From assembly GCF_001278805.1 (NCBI RefSeq), contig NZ_CP012602.1:4548501-4612500 (forward strand): a stretch of DNA of 64,000 nucleotides. The letters are read 5' to 3'. Position 1 is the stretch's first letter. The number at the start of each line of letters is the position of its first letter. This DNA comes from Bacillus sp. FJAT-18017 (GTDB lineage: Bacteria > Bacillota > Bacilli > Bacillales > Cytobacillaceae). Below, one piece after another: positions 48,531 through 56,234 of this stretch. The translations under genes were made by a program, and so were the position numbers. The notes below the pieces were generated by a model. It was not told where the DNA came from and made no database searches. It saw only the letters and a program-made list of their open reading frames with translations.

Positions 48531-49433
48531 CTATTCGCGGCTGTCATCAACGATCGTATAAAACTTATATTTTATTTTTGGAGTATACGCGGACGAATCC
48601 GTATAAGCCCAGTATCTCATCCGGCTATTATACGTATGGGCATTCACAAGTGGCATCCCGTTTGCATCCTTCGCAACGACAATGGTGTTATGATTATATC
48701 TTCCATCTCCTTCAAAGTCATAGCAAATGACATCACCCAGCAGCAGTTTATCCGGACTTGATACCTCCCTCGCCCGGAGCCCTGATTTCGAAGTACCCAA
48801 ATACAAGCGCAATGAATTTGCAACCGACCAGCTGAAGCTCCAATTATTACTGCGCATCCACCAGCCCTGGCCACGGTTGGGGTATCCCCTCATTGGCGCT
48901 CCTCCTGCATGAAGACATTGAGATATAAAATTGGTGCAATCCACCTCAAACTTTTTAAATGCCGGATTGTATGAATTCCACCAGCGCTCTGCGTATTGTA
49001 CCGCCTTCCGCCTGTCATACGTATAAGACGAACGGTCCCCCCCACTTATAGAGTCAAGCAATAAATCCGTGGAAACGGCGACAGCAGGCTGGACGGGAAA
49101 TACTTCACTATCTCTGGACAATGTTCCGTTCTTAAAGTAAGCTTCTCTCGTTTCGACCTCTTCTTCAATATACAGCTTCCCGCCTTGCTTTATAAGATTT
49201 TGGAAATGGACCTCATAAAGGACCTTTTGCCCGTCTGCCTCCTTTGATTGTTTGCAGATTCGGCCAAACCCCCGGGTTTTAACTATTTCAGCATCCCGTT
49301 CAATACAGCACTGTATTTTTCTCATTGCCTTTTCATCCTTGCATTCTTCAAGTTCACTTACAAATTCGCTTACCCTTCTTTCTAGCATTTGCTGTAATTG
49401 ATTTAACACTCTTACCGCCCCCTTTCCTACCAT
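48531..49433 (-). CDS. yhbB: Amidase-domain protein YhbB-like
   Basis: A 300-residue protein. Residues about 130-290 form an Amidase_6 domain: YDRRKAVQYAERWWNSYNPAFKKF, then VDCTNFISQCLHAGG (catalytic Cys) and YNHNTIVVAK (catalytic His). There is no signal peptide. The N-terminal half is helical and charged. It occurs next to queG and trmL in Bacillus, and homologues are sporulation genes expressed in the mother cell, so it may act on spore or wall peptides. Confidence 0.85.
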   Translation of the reverse strand: MVGKGAVRVLNQLQQMLERRVSEFVSELEECKDEKAMRKIQCCIERDAEIVKTRGFGRICKQSKEADGQKVLYEVHFQNLIKQGGKLYIEEEVETREAYFKNGTLSRDSEVFPVQPAVAVSTDLLLDSISGGDRSSYTYDRRKAVQYAERWWNSYNPAFKKFEVDCTNFISQCLHAGGAPMRGYPNRGQGWWMRSNNWSFSWSVANSLRLYLGTSKSGLRAREVSSPDKLLLGDVICYDFEGDGRYNHNTIVVAKDANGMPLVNAHTYNSRMRYWAYTDSSAYTPKIKYKFYTIVDDSRE

Positions 49434-49497
49434 TCATATGAAAAGGGAGACAATTTTAGGCAAAAAAATAAGAATGGCAAATGAGCCATCCTTTCAT

Positions 49498-50628
49498 TTA
49501 TTTCATCATTTCAAGACCCTTTTCAATCTCTGTCAGCACATCGTTATCCTTCTCGGTAGTGAGCATTGAAGAGAGAATTTCCTTCGCCTCTTCACTCCCG
49601 ATTTTACCCAGCGCCCATGCGGCTGTTCCCCTCATGACTGGCCGAGGGTCTTTTTTGATAACCTCTTGAAGTTCACAAATAGCGCTCTCATCCTTAAAGT
49701 GGCCAAGTGCAATAATCGCATTGCGCTGTATGGGCTTCTTACCGCGCCACGATCCCGCAACAGTACCAAACCTCTGTTTGAATTCTTTATTACTCAGGGT
49801 CAGTATCGGTTTAAGAAGAGGCTTTGCAACCTCTGGGTCCGCCTCCATCTCCCCATGGAAGTGAAAGTCCTTTCCTTTGTTGACCGGGCAAGCGGTCTGG
49901 CAGGAATCGCAGCCGTATATCCGGTTGCCAATCTTGTCTCTGAATTCGTCAGGGATAAAATCCTTTGTCTGAGTCAAAAAAGCAATGCATCTCTTTGCAT
50001 TAATCTGCCCTCCCTGTATAAGAGCCCCAGTTGGGCAGGCATCCAGGCATTTCGTACAGGAACCGCATTGTTCCTCCATTGGCAAATCGGGTTCAAGCGG
50101 GAGACTTGTGATCATCTCTCCAAGGTACACATATGAACCATATTCAGGAGTAAGGATCGAGCAGTTCTTTCCGCTCCAGCCAATCCCAGCCCGCTCAGCA
50201 ACTGCACGGTCAGCCAGTTCACCAGTATCAACCATAGACTTCATCCTTGCGCCCGGTACCTGTTCAGAAATGAACTGCTCAAGCTGGTTTAACTTATCCC
50301 GGAGAATATGATGGTAATCAAGCCCCCATGAAGCACGGGCGAATATTCCCCTGCGTTCTCCCTTTGTGCTTATTGGCCGGTCATGCATTTTTGAAGGATA
50401 GGCCAGCGCAATTGCAATAATTGACCTCGGCTGGTCCATGAGCAAGCCAGGATTGGTCCTTTTTTCAATATCAGGTTCTTCAAAGCCGGACTGGTAGTTC
50501 AATTCCTGCTGTCGGATCAGCCTATTCTTTAGCTCTGTGAAAGGGTCTGCGGTCGTAAAGCCGATTTTATCTATGCCAATCGTCTTGCTATATGCAATTA
50601 TGTCTGCTTTTAGTTTTTTGTAATTCAA
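49498..50628 (-). CDS. queG: Epoxyqueuosine reductase QueG
   Basis: A 376-residue enzyme, last step of queuosine synthesis. I use TTG at 50628 (GGGAGG eight bases upstream); a much longer frame upstream has no ribosome site. Two 4Fe-4S sites are CGSCTKCLDACPTGA and CDSCQTACPVNKG; the corrinoid-binding N-terminal part has KIGFTTADPF and RASWGLDYHH. The last 80 residues are HEAT-like repeats (AIIALGHFKDESAI, GTAAWALGKIGSEEA), common in Gram-positive forms. It modifies tRNAs with GUN anticodons, such as Asn, Tyr, His and Asp genes at 62-63 kb. Confidence 0.95.
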   Translation of the reverse strand: MNYKKLKADIIAYSKTIGIDKIGFTTADPFTELKNRLIRQQELNYQSGFEEPDIEKRTNPGLLMDQPRSIIAIALAYPSKMHDRPISTKGERRGIFARASWGLDYHHILRDKLNQLEQFISEQVPGARMKSMVDTGELADRAVAERAGIGWSGKNCSILTPEYGSYVYLGEMITSLPLEPDLPMEEQCGSCTKCLDACPTGALIQGGQINAKRCIAFLTQTKDFIPDEFRDKIGNRIYGCDSCQTACPVNKGKDFHFHGEMEADPEVAKPLLKPILTLSNKEFKQRFGTVAGSWRGKKPIQRNAIIALGHFKDESAICELQEVIKKDPRPVMRGTAAWALGKIGSEEAKEILSSMLTTEKDNDVLTEIEKGLEMMK

Positions 50629-50911
50629 AGGTTTCAACCTCCCTTCCAGGATATTGTATCTATATGAAACGCTTGACTGTGGAAAAGGGGCGGAGCTGCG
50701 CCGGACGGGCAGACTCCAGATTATAGTATATATAAAACAGGCTAAAATAAGTAAATTCCTTGGCTCCACTCACACCGCCTTATTTTTTGTGCCAGTTTCT
50801 CTGGACACACAAATCACTTTCATGAATAGGTTGTGCGGAAATTAATGTGTAGTTTTTGGGAGCATCCTTTATATGATAAACTATTTTTACAGATATTTGG
50901 AGGTGTAGTGA

Positions 50912-51583
50912 TTGGAAATTCACATTGCAAAGGATTTATCAGAGCTCATTCCCAACTTTAAATTAGGGGTAATTTTCTATAGCGGAATCAATGTTGGCGA
51001 ATCACCACAAATGCTAAAGGGAAGACTCCAGCTGTTTCAGGAATCAATTTTCTTTGATCTTGAGGGGTCTTCAGTGGCAGAATTGGAAGGACTGAAAGAG
51101 TGGCGGCAAATATTTAAAACAACTGGAAAAGACCCAAACCGATATAGGCCTTCAGTTGAGGCCTTGTACAGACGAATTGGGAAGCAAAATTTTCTTCCTT
51201 CAGTACAAAGCGCAATTGACTTAAATAATTTTTTTTCGCTTCAATATCAAGTGCCAATCGGTATTTATGATACAGACCAGCTCAAGGGGGATGTCTCTGT
51301 AAGGCTCGGAAAATCAAGTGAGGAATATACAGGTCTGAATGGACGGTCAAATTCCCTTGATAAGTTAATCGTATCCTCTGATCAACTCGGCCCTTTCGGC
51401 AGCCCGTTTGTAGATTCAAGCCGGGCCTCTGTTTCAGAAACTACAACTAATGCTTTGCAGCTTATTTATTTACGGCCATCAACAAACTATAACGATGCGC
51501 AAAAACTAACAGAATCCTTGATGAAAATGTTTGTTCAAATTCATGGAGGAGAGGGCGATTTTACAATAGTCGAATCAGTATAA
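50912..51583 (+). CDS. B3/B4 tRNA-binding domain protein
   Basis: A 223-residue protein with TTG start (50912) and GGAGG nine bases before. The domain is the B3/B4 fold of phenylalanyl-tRNA synthetase beta subunit: FKTTGKDPNRYRPSVEALYRRIGKQN then DLNNFFSLQYQVPIGIYD and RASVSETTTNALQLIYLRPS. Stand-alone copies may edit or bind mischarged tRNA; the substrate is not known. Single gene, divergent from queG. Confidence 0.88.
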   Translation: MEIHIAKDLSELIPNFKLGVIFYSGINVGESPQMLKGRLQLFQESIFFDLEGSSVAELEGLKEWRQIFKTTGKDPNRYRPSVEALYRRIGKQNFLPSVQSAIDLNNFFSLQYQVPIGIYDTDQLKGDVSVRLGKSSEEYTGLNGRSNSLDKLIVSSDQLGPFGSPFVDSSRASVSETTTNALQLIYLRPSTNYNDAQKLTESLMKMFVQIHGGEGDFTIVESV

Positions 51584-51981
51584 AATTAAAAAACGCAATG
51601 CCTCGTCTTATACGAAACACTGCGTTAGTAAACTAAGGTAAGTAAAAACAGTTTGTGCTTTTTTTGGGAGCCTTAATCAGAAACTGCGATTAAAAAATGC
51701 TCGAATTTTGTCGAAACCTTAATGACAATATTCATAATACTATTTATGACAAAACCATGTCAACTTAAAATAGTGAATGAAAAGCCTTACATAAAATATT
51801 TTTCACCTGGTACTATTACCCATTAGGTATTAGAAGACAAGTGCAGTGGCAGAAGAGGTATTTATCGGTTCCTCTTTTTCTCGGTCAATCCTATATACCA
51901 GCATACTTCCACAGTCTAGGCGGGAATACTTAAGGACCTTAAGGACAACCCTATCCATATACTATGTAAGGAGGAACAAAT
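51584..51981. other. Intergenic region with short inverted repeats
   Basis: A gap of 398 bp between the tRNA-binding protein gene and the SplA-like gene. AACGCAATG (51592) pairs imperfectly with CACTGCGTT (51618), but no T run follows on the plus strand. A T-rich patch at 51880-51890 follows AGAGG-(12)-CCTCT. The sequence AAGGAGGAAC precedes the SplA-like start. Otherwise I see nothing. Confidence 0.4.
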
Positions 51982-52218
51982 ATGGATATAATTGACCCGC
52001 AGAATCTTAAAGCTGGGGATGAGGTATTCGTAATATATAACAATCCTCATACACCAACTGTATCTAATATACGCCCGGCAGAGATTGTACCTCATCCAAA
52101 AGATCCAAACGCACTCGCATTATTTATTAATGAGACTCTTCACGTAATTGAAGATGATGATGCATTGTTCACATCAGAAGCGGCGGCAGAAAAGGCCTTC
52201 AATGACCACTACTCTTAA
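51982..52218 (+). CDS. splA: SplA-family transcriptional regulator
   Basis: A 78-residue protein; GDEVFVIYNNPHTPTVSNIRPAEIV is the hallmark of SplA, which in Bacillus subtilis precedes and lowers expression of splB, the spore photoproduct lyase. Here the following gene is not splB but a sugar-binding protein, after a strong terminator. Either this SplA acts on a distant splB or on its own mRNA. AAGGAGG precedes the ATG. Confidence 0.85.
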   Translation: MDIIDPQNLKAGDEVFVIYNNPHTPTVSNIRPAEIVPHPKDPNALALFINETLHVIEDDDALFTSEAAAEKAFNDHYS

Positions 52219-52239
52219 CCGAGCTTAATAAGAAGTTAT

Positions 52240-52270
52240 GAGACCCATGTTGTTTTATGGGTCTCTTTTT
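52240..52270 (+). terminator. Terminator after splA
   Basis: GAGACCCAT, GTTGTTTT, ATGGGTCTC, then TTTTT. A strong rightward terminator that isolates splA from the ABC operon. Confidence 0.9.
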
Positions 52271-52395
52271 ATTTTTAGTTAAAGACCCTTCCCTATCAAC
52301 TTTCGGAAAAATCGGTTTATTTCGTCTTCTTTACGGTTAAAGAAGATTGGTAAGGATATTTTCAAAAAATTTACATCATATCAGGAGGAAAAGTT

Positions 52396-53703
52396 ATGCC
52401 GAACAAAAGTAAGAGTAAACTATTTGCTGCCCTTACCTCGGCTGCACTGGCGTTATCATTAGCAGCCTGCCAATCTTCATCAGACACTTCGGGAAAAGAC
52501 TCAGAATCTGACTCTGCAAATAAAGACAAAAAGGTTAAGATTACATATGCCCGCGGAGCTGATTCAACCGGTAGTACGGAAAAATTAATCGAGGCATTCG
52601 AAAAGGCTCACCCAAACATTGATGTCGAGTACCAGGAAATGCCCAATGATAGTGGACAGCAGCATAACCAGTACGTTACTGCTTTTAGCTCCCAGAGTGA
52701 TGAAATCGATGTATTTGATGCTGATGTAGTTTGGCCAGCTGAATTTGCCCAGGCAAATTATGCCCTGGAACTGGACAGGCTGATTGAGAAAGATGGAATC
52801 AAGATGGATGATTATTTCCCTGCAACAGTACAGGCTGGAAAATTTGGCGGAAAACAATGGGCAATGCCTAAATACATGGATGCCGGACTCCTCTACTATC
52901 GAAAAGACATTGTGCAAACCCCTCCTAAGACGTGGGATGAACTAATCGCTGCCGCAAAAGAGGGGCAGGGCAAGGAAGGAACAAAGTTTGGTTTTGTTCT
53001 CCAGGCAAACCAGTATGAAGGCCTTGTGGTCAATGCTATGGAGTTCATCGCCTCTTATGGCGGACAAGTTATTGATGAAAACAACAAGGTAGTCATCGAC
53101 AGCCCTGAGTCGATTAAAGGATTAACAAAAATGGTGGAAGTAGTGAATACCGGAATAACTCCAAACAATATCCTGACCTTTACGGAAACTGAAACTGAAA
53201 CAGCCTTTATTGAAGGACAGACAGCACTTGCACGAAACTGGCCGTACATGTATAGGTCAGCTGCTGACAAGGAACGTTCTAAGGTCCTGGATAAGGTTGG
53301 CTTTGCCCTTCTTCCTGCCGGCGACAAAGGCTCGGCTTCCACTCTCGGAGGGTACATGACAATGATTAACCGCTACACTGATGAGCCAGAAGCCGCTTGG
53401 GAATTTGTTAAATGGATGACCGGAAAGGAAGGCCAAACCATATCCGCCGTTGAAGGAGGAAGAGCCCCTACCCTAAAAGCCCTTTACGAGGACGAAAAAG
53501 TTAAGGAAGCAGCACCAGTGTTTGGCAATGAGGAATTTGTCAATGTCTTGCACAGCGCTGTTCCCCGTCCGGTTACTCCAAATTACCAGGAGGTTTCGGA
53601 TATCATGCAAATCGAAATTTCCCAGGCTTTGACCAAGAAAATAACTCCTGAACAAGCAATTAAAAACATGCAGCAAAAAATGGAGGCTGCTTTAAACAAG
53701 TAA
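52396..53703 (+). CDS. Sugar ABC transporter solute-binding lipoprotein
   Basis: A 435-residue lipoprotein with lipobox LSLAAC (Cys25). The binding part shows ADSTGSTEKLIEAFEKAHPNIDVEYQEMPNDS, GKQWAMPKYMDAGLLYYRKD and GKEGQTISAVEGGRAPT, typical of family-1 binding proteins for maltose/trehalose-type oligosaccharides. AGGAGG precedes the ATG by eight bases. Followed by an attenuator-like hairpin and two permease genes. No ATPase gene is in the operon; these systems normally share MsmX. Confidence 0.93.
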   Translation: MPNKSKSKLFAALTSAALALSLAACQSSSDTSGKDSESDSANKDKKVKITYARGADSTGSTEKLIEAFEKAHPNIDVEYQEMPNDSGQQHNQYVTAFSSQSDEIDVFDADVVWPAEFAQANYALELDRLIEKDGIKMDDYFPATVQAGKFGGKQWAMPKYMDAGLLYYRKDIVQTPPKTWDELIAAAKEGQGKEGTKFGFVLQANQYEGLVVNAMEFIASYGGQVIDENNKVVIDSPESIKGLTKMVEVVNTGITPNNILTFTETETETAFIEGQTALARNWPYMYRSAADKERSKVLDKVGFALLPAGDKGSASTLGGYMTMINRYTDEPEAAWEFVKWMTGKEGQTISAVEGGRAPTLKALYEDEKVKEAAPVFGNEEFVNVLHSAVPRPVTPNYQEVSDIMQIEISQALTKKITPEQAIKNMQQKMEAALNK

Positions 53704-53709
53704 CCGTGG

Positions 53710-53734
53710 AGGTGGGTGTTTCGCGCACCCGCCT
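53710..53734 (+). terminator. Hairpin between binding protein and permease genes
   Basis: AGGTGGGTG against CACCCGCCT (one mismatch) followed by TTTTTCTTTT. Such a site commonly gives more transcript for the binding protein than for the permeases. Confidence 0.7.
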
Positions 53735-53769
53735 TTTTCTTTTAATAATACATTTTCCTGTATAGAGAG

Positions 53770-55104
53770 GTGTTAGCTATGTCAAAAATTCCCAGGCAGG
53801 GCTTCAGCCTAAATGAAAAGCAGCTGGGCTATATGATGGTTCTGCCTTCCTTGCTGTTAATCATCGGAATCATCATTTGGCCTATTACCCAATCTTTTTG
53901 GAACAGTTTGTTTGACTACCGCCTGAATGACCCAGCGAGGTCACAAAAAATGCTGACGGATCACATTGACCTTGAGAGATATGCAAACAACTATTATTAT
54001 TTATCGAATTCACTTGAAGAATTGGCAGGGAGCAGCGATAGCCCCGAAGTTCAGCAGACGTTATCCGCTGTCCAGAATGATATTGAACAACAGCACACCA
54101 ATCTTTTGAGCGATAATGAAATAAAAAATAAATACAACAAGGTAAACGATTTGATTGCATCCTTTAAACCGGTAACAGATTCGGAATTGAAATTTACAAA
54201 ACTTGAATCTGATAGTGCCGAAAGTTATACTGCTTCATTGGATCAAGCTGAAGAGAAGATAGCCTCTCTTGAATTAGGGAGTGAACAGGACACTACAGCT
54301 AATGATTTAACACAGCAAATCAAGGAAACCAGGGCTTCGATTTTGAAATCAAACTTTATCGGATTTAAAAATTACTCCTACTACTTCCAGGATGGCCGAA
54401 TGTGGCAATCGCTTTGGAATACAACCATTTTCACAGTGGTTTCAGTGTTTTTTGAGCTAGTCATCGGTTTAATGATTGCACTGCTCATAAACAGAGCGTT
54501 TTTTGGGAGAGGCGTTGTCAGGGCGGCTGTCCTGATCCCATGGGCTATTCCGACTGCCGTATCGGCTATGATGTGGAAGTATTTATATGATGGACAATCC
54601 GGAATTATCGCCCACTATTTCGAGAAATTCCATCTAATTGAGAGTGCAGGCGATTTACTGACAACAGGAGCTGGAGCGATGTTCTCAATTATTTTTACAG
54701 ACGTCTGGAAAACGACTCCGTATATGGCTTTGCTCCTGCTGGCCGGGTTACAAACAATTCCTTCATCCCTGTATGAAGCAGCCCAGGTGGATGGAGCAAA
54801 TAAATTTCAGCAGTTTTTTAAAATTACCTTGCCGCTGCTTAAGTCGTCCATTTTAGTCGCGCTGCTATTCAGAACACTGGATGCTTTTAGGGTGTTTGAC
54901 TTAATTTACGTACTCACCGGGGGCGGCCCTGCGAACTCGACAGAATCCATTACGGTATATGCATATAAAACTCTTTTCTCGCAGCAAAACTTCGGAGCAG
55001 GATCTGTTCTTTCCGTCATTGTTTTCCTTGCCGTTGCTTTAATTAGTATGATTTACATCAAATTTATCGGCTCGGATCTTTTTGAAGGAAAAGTGAAAAA
55101 CTAG
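53770..55104 (+). CDS. Sugar ABC permease with large insertion
   Basis: A 444-residue permease, while relatives are about 290-320. The first helix (about 22-45) is followed by a long hydrophilic, mostly helical insertion (about 55-190) full of Glu, Ser, Asn and Gln, including LEELAGSSDSPEVQQTLSAV and DLTQQIKETRASIL. Then the normal part follows: five helices and the ATPase-contact loop EAAQVDGANKFQQFFKITLPLL. The insertion faces outside and recalls the P2 loop of MalF, though it is longer. I cannot tell if it binds the solute-binding protein. Confidence 0.9.
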   Translation: MLAMSKIPRQGFSLNEKQLGYMMVLPSLLLIIGIIIWPITQSFWNSLFDYRLNDPARSQKMLTDHIDLERYANNYYYLSNSLEELAGSSDSPEVQQTLSAVQNDIEQQHTNLLSDNEIKNKYNKVNDLIASFKPVTDSELKFTKLESDSAESYTASLDQAEEKIASLELGSEQDTTANDLTQQIKETRASILKSNFIGFKNYSYYFQDGRMWQSLWNTTIFTVVSVFFELVIGLMIALLINRAFFGRGVVRAAVLIPWAIPTAVSAMMWKYLYDGQSGIIAHYFEKFHLIESAGDLLTTGAGAMFSIIFTDVWKTTPYMALLLLAGLQTIPSSLYEAAQVDGANKFQQFFKITLPLLKSSILVALLFRTLDAFRVFDLIYVLTGGGPANSTESITVYAYKTLFSQQNFGAGSVLSVIVFLAVALISMIYIKFIGSDLFEGKVKN

Positions 55105-55116
55105 GAGGGTAGAGGA

Positions 55117-55938
55117 ATGAAGAAAAAAGCTGGAATTCCATTTTTTCTATTTTTAATAGTGTTTATATTTTTTGTGATGTTTCCCTTTTTATGGGTCTTT
55201 CTCACCTCAATTAAGCCGCCTGGCGAGATTTTTTCATCCTTTGCCTGGTTTTCGGATAACCCAACAATGGAATCCTATGAATCAGCCCTGACTACGAGAC
55301 CGCTTTTGACCTACATGAAAAACAGCTTTATCGTAGCAGGCCTGACCACATTGATCGCCATCGTTTTTGCGTCCTTTGCAGCGTACGCACTGACCAGGCT
55401 GCCAATTAAATTTAAAGGTCTCATCCTGGGAATCGTATTGGCGTCTTCGATGTTCCCTCATATCGCAATCATGTCGCCAATTTACAATTTCGTAACTGAC
55501 TTTCATTTAAGGAACACCTATATCGGGCTTGTCATCCCATATATTACATTCAGCTTGCCACTGGCTATCTGGCTACTTTCAACCTTTTTTCAAAAAATAC
55601 CATTCGATCTTGAAGAGTCGGCAAAAATGGATGGGGCTACCCCATTCCAGTCGTTCAGAAAAATCATCTTTCCACTCGCCGCTCCAGGCGTTTTTACAAC
55701 AGCCATTCTGGTCTTTATCGCGGCATGGAATGAATACTTGTTCGCGCTTACCATTAACTCTAAAGAAACGTCTCGTACAGTTCCTGTAGGAATTTCACTT
55801 TACCAGAGTGATTATACTGTTCCCTGGGGAGATATTACTGCCGCAACAGTCATTGTAACCATTCCGATCGTTATACTAGTATTGATTTTCCAAAGACAGA
55901 TTGTTTCCGGGCTTACTTCCGGTTCTGTGAAAGGGTAA
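55117..55938 (+). CDS. Sugar ABC permease, second subunit
   Basis: A 273-residue permease of the MalG type, twelve bases after the first permease. Six helices, with the loop EESAKMDGATPFQSFRKIIFPLA for ATPase contact. GAGGGTAGAGG precedes the ATG. It ends the operon; a strong terminator is 20 bases downstream. The operon lacks a regulator. Confidence 0.95.
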   Translation: MKKKAGIPFFLFLIVFIFFVMFPFLWVFLTSIKPPGEIFSSFAWFSDNPTMESYESALTTRPLLTYMKNSFIVAGLTTLIAIVFASFAAYALTRLPIKFKGLILGIVLASSMFPHIAIMSPIYNFVTDFHLRNTYIGLVIPYITFSLPLAIWLLSTFFQKIPFDLEESAKMDGATPFQSFRKIIFPLAAPGVFTTAILVFIAAWNEYLFALTINSKETSRTVPVGISLYQSDYTVPWGDITAATVIVTIPIVILVLIFQRQIVSGLTSGSVKG

Positions 55939-55957
55939 ATGAACTAAAGTAATTAAG

Positions 55958-55988
55958 AAAGCCTTACTCGAGTAAGTAAGGCTTTTTT
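55958..55988 (+). terminator. Terminator after the ABC operon
   Basis: AAGCCTTAC, TCGAGTAA, GTAAGGCTT, then TTTTT. Clear rightward terminator. Confidence 0.9.
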
Positions 55989-56234
55989 TATATAATCCCG
56001 AATGCCATTTTAAAACCTCAAAAGGCTGCTCTTCACCTTTTGGGGCATCCCCTTTTGCAAATCCTTCTCATATTAATCGGACTCCTTCAATATTCAATAG
56101 TCCGAATAATTTTATTCCTGTCACTTTTAGTCTTAATAAGGACAACCTCCTTACTTGTATAATTAACCAGCACTTATATACTTAATAATAGTTGGAATAT
56201 TTTGAAATAATCTAAAAAGAAGGAGGTTCTAAAT

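Noticed and set aside
50629..50769. 47-residue N-terminal extension of QueG
   Set aside because: No ribosome site at the far ATG; GGGAGG before the TTG at 50628 marks the real start.
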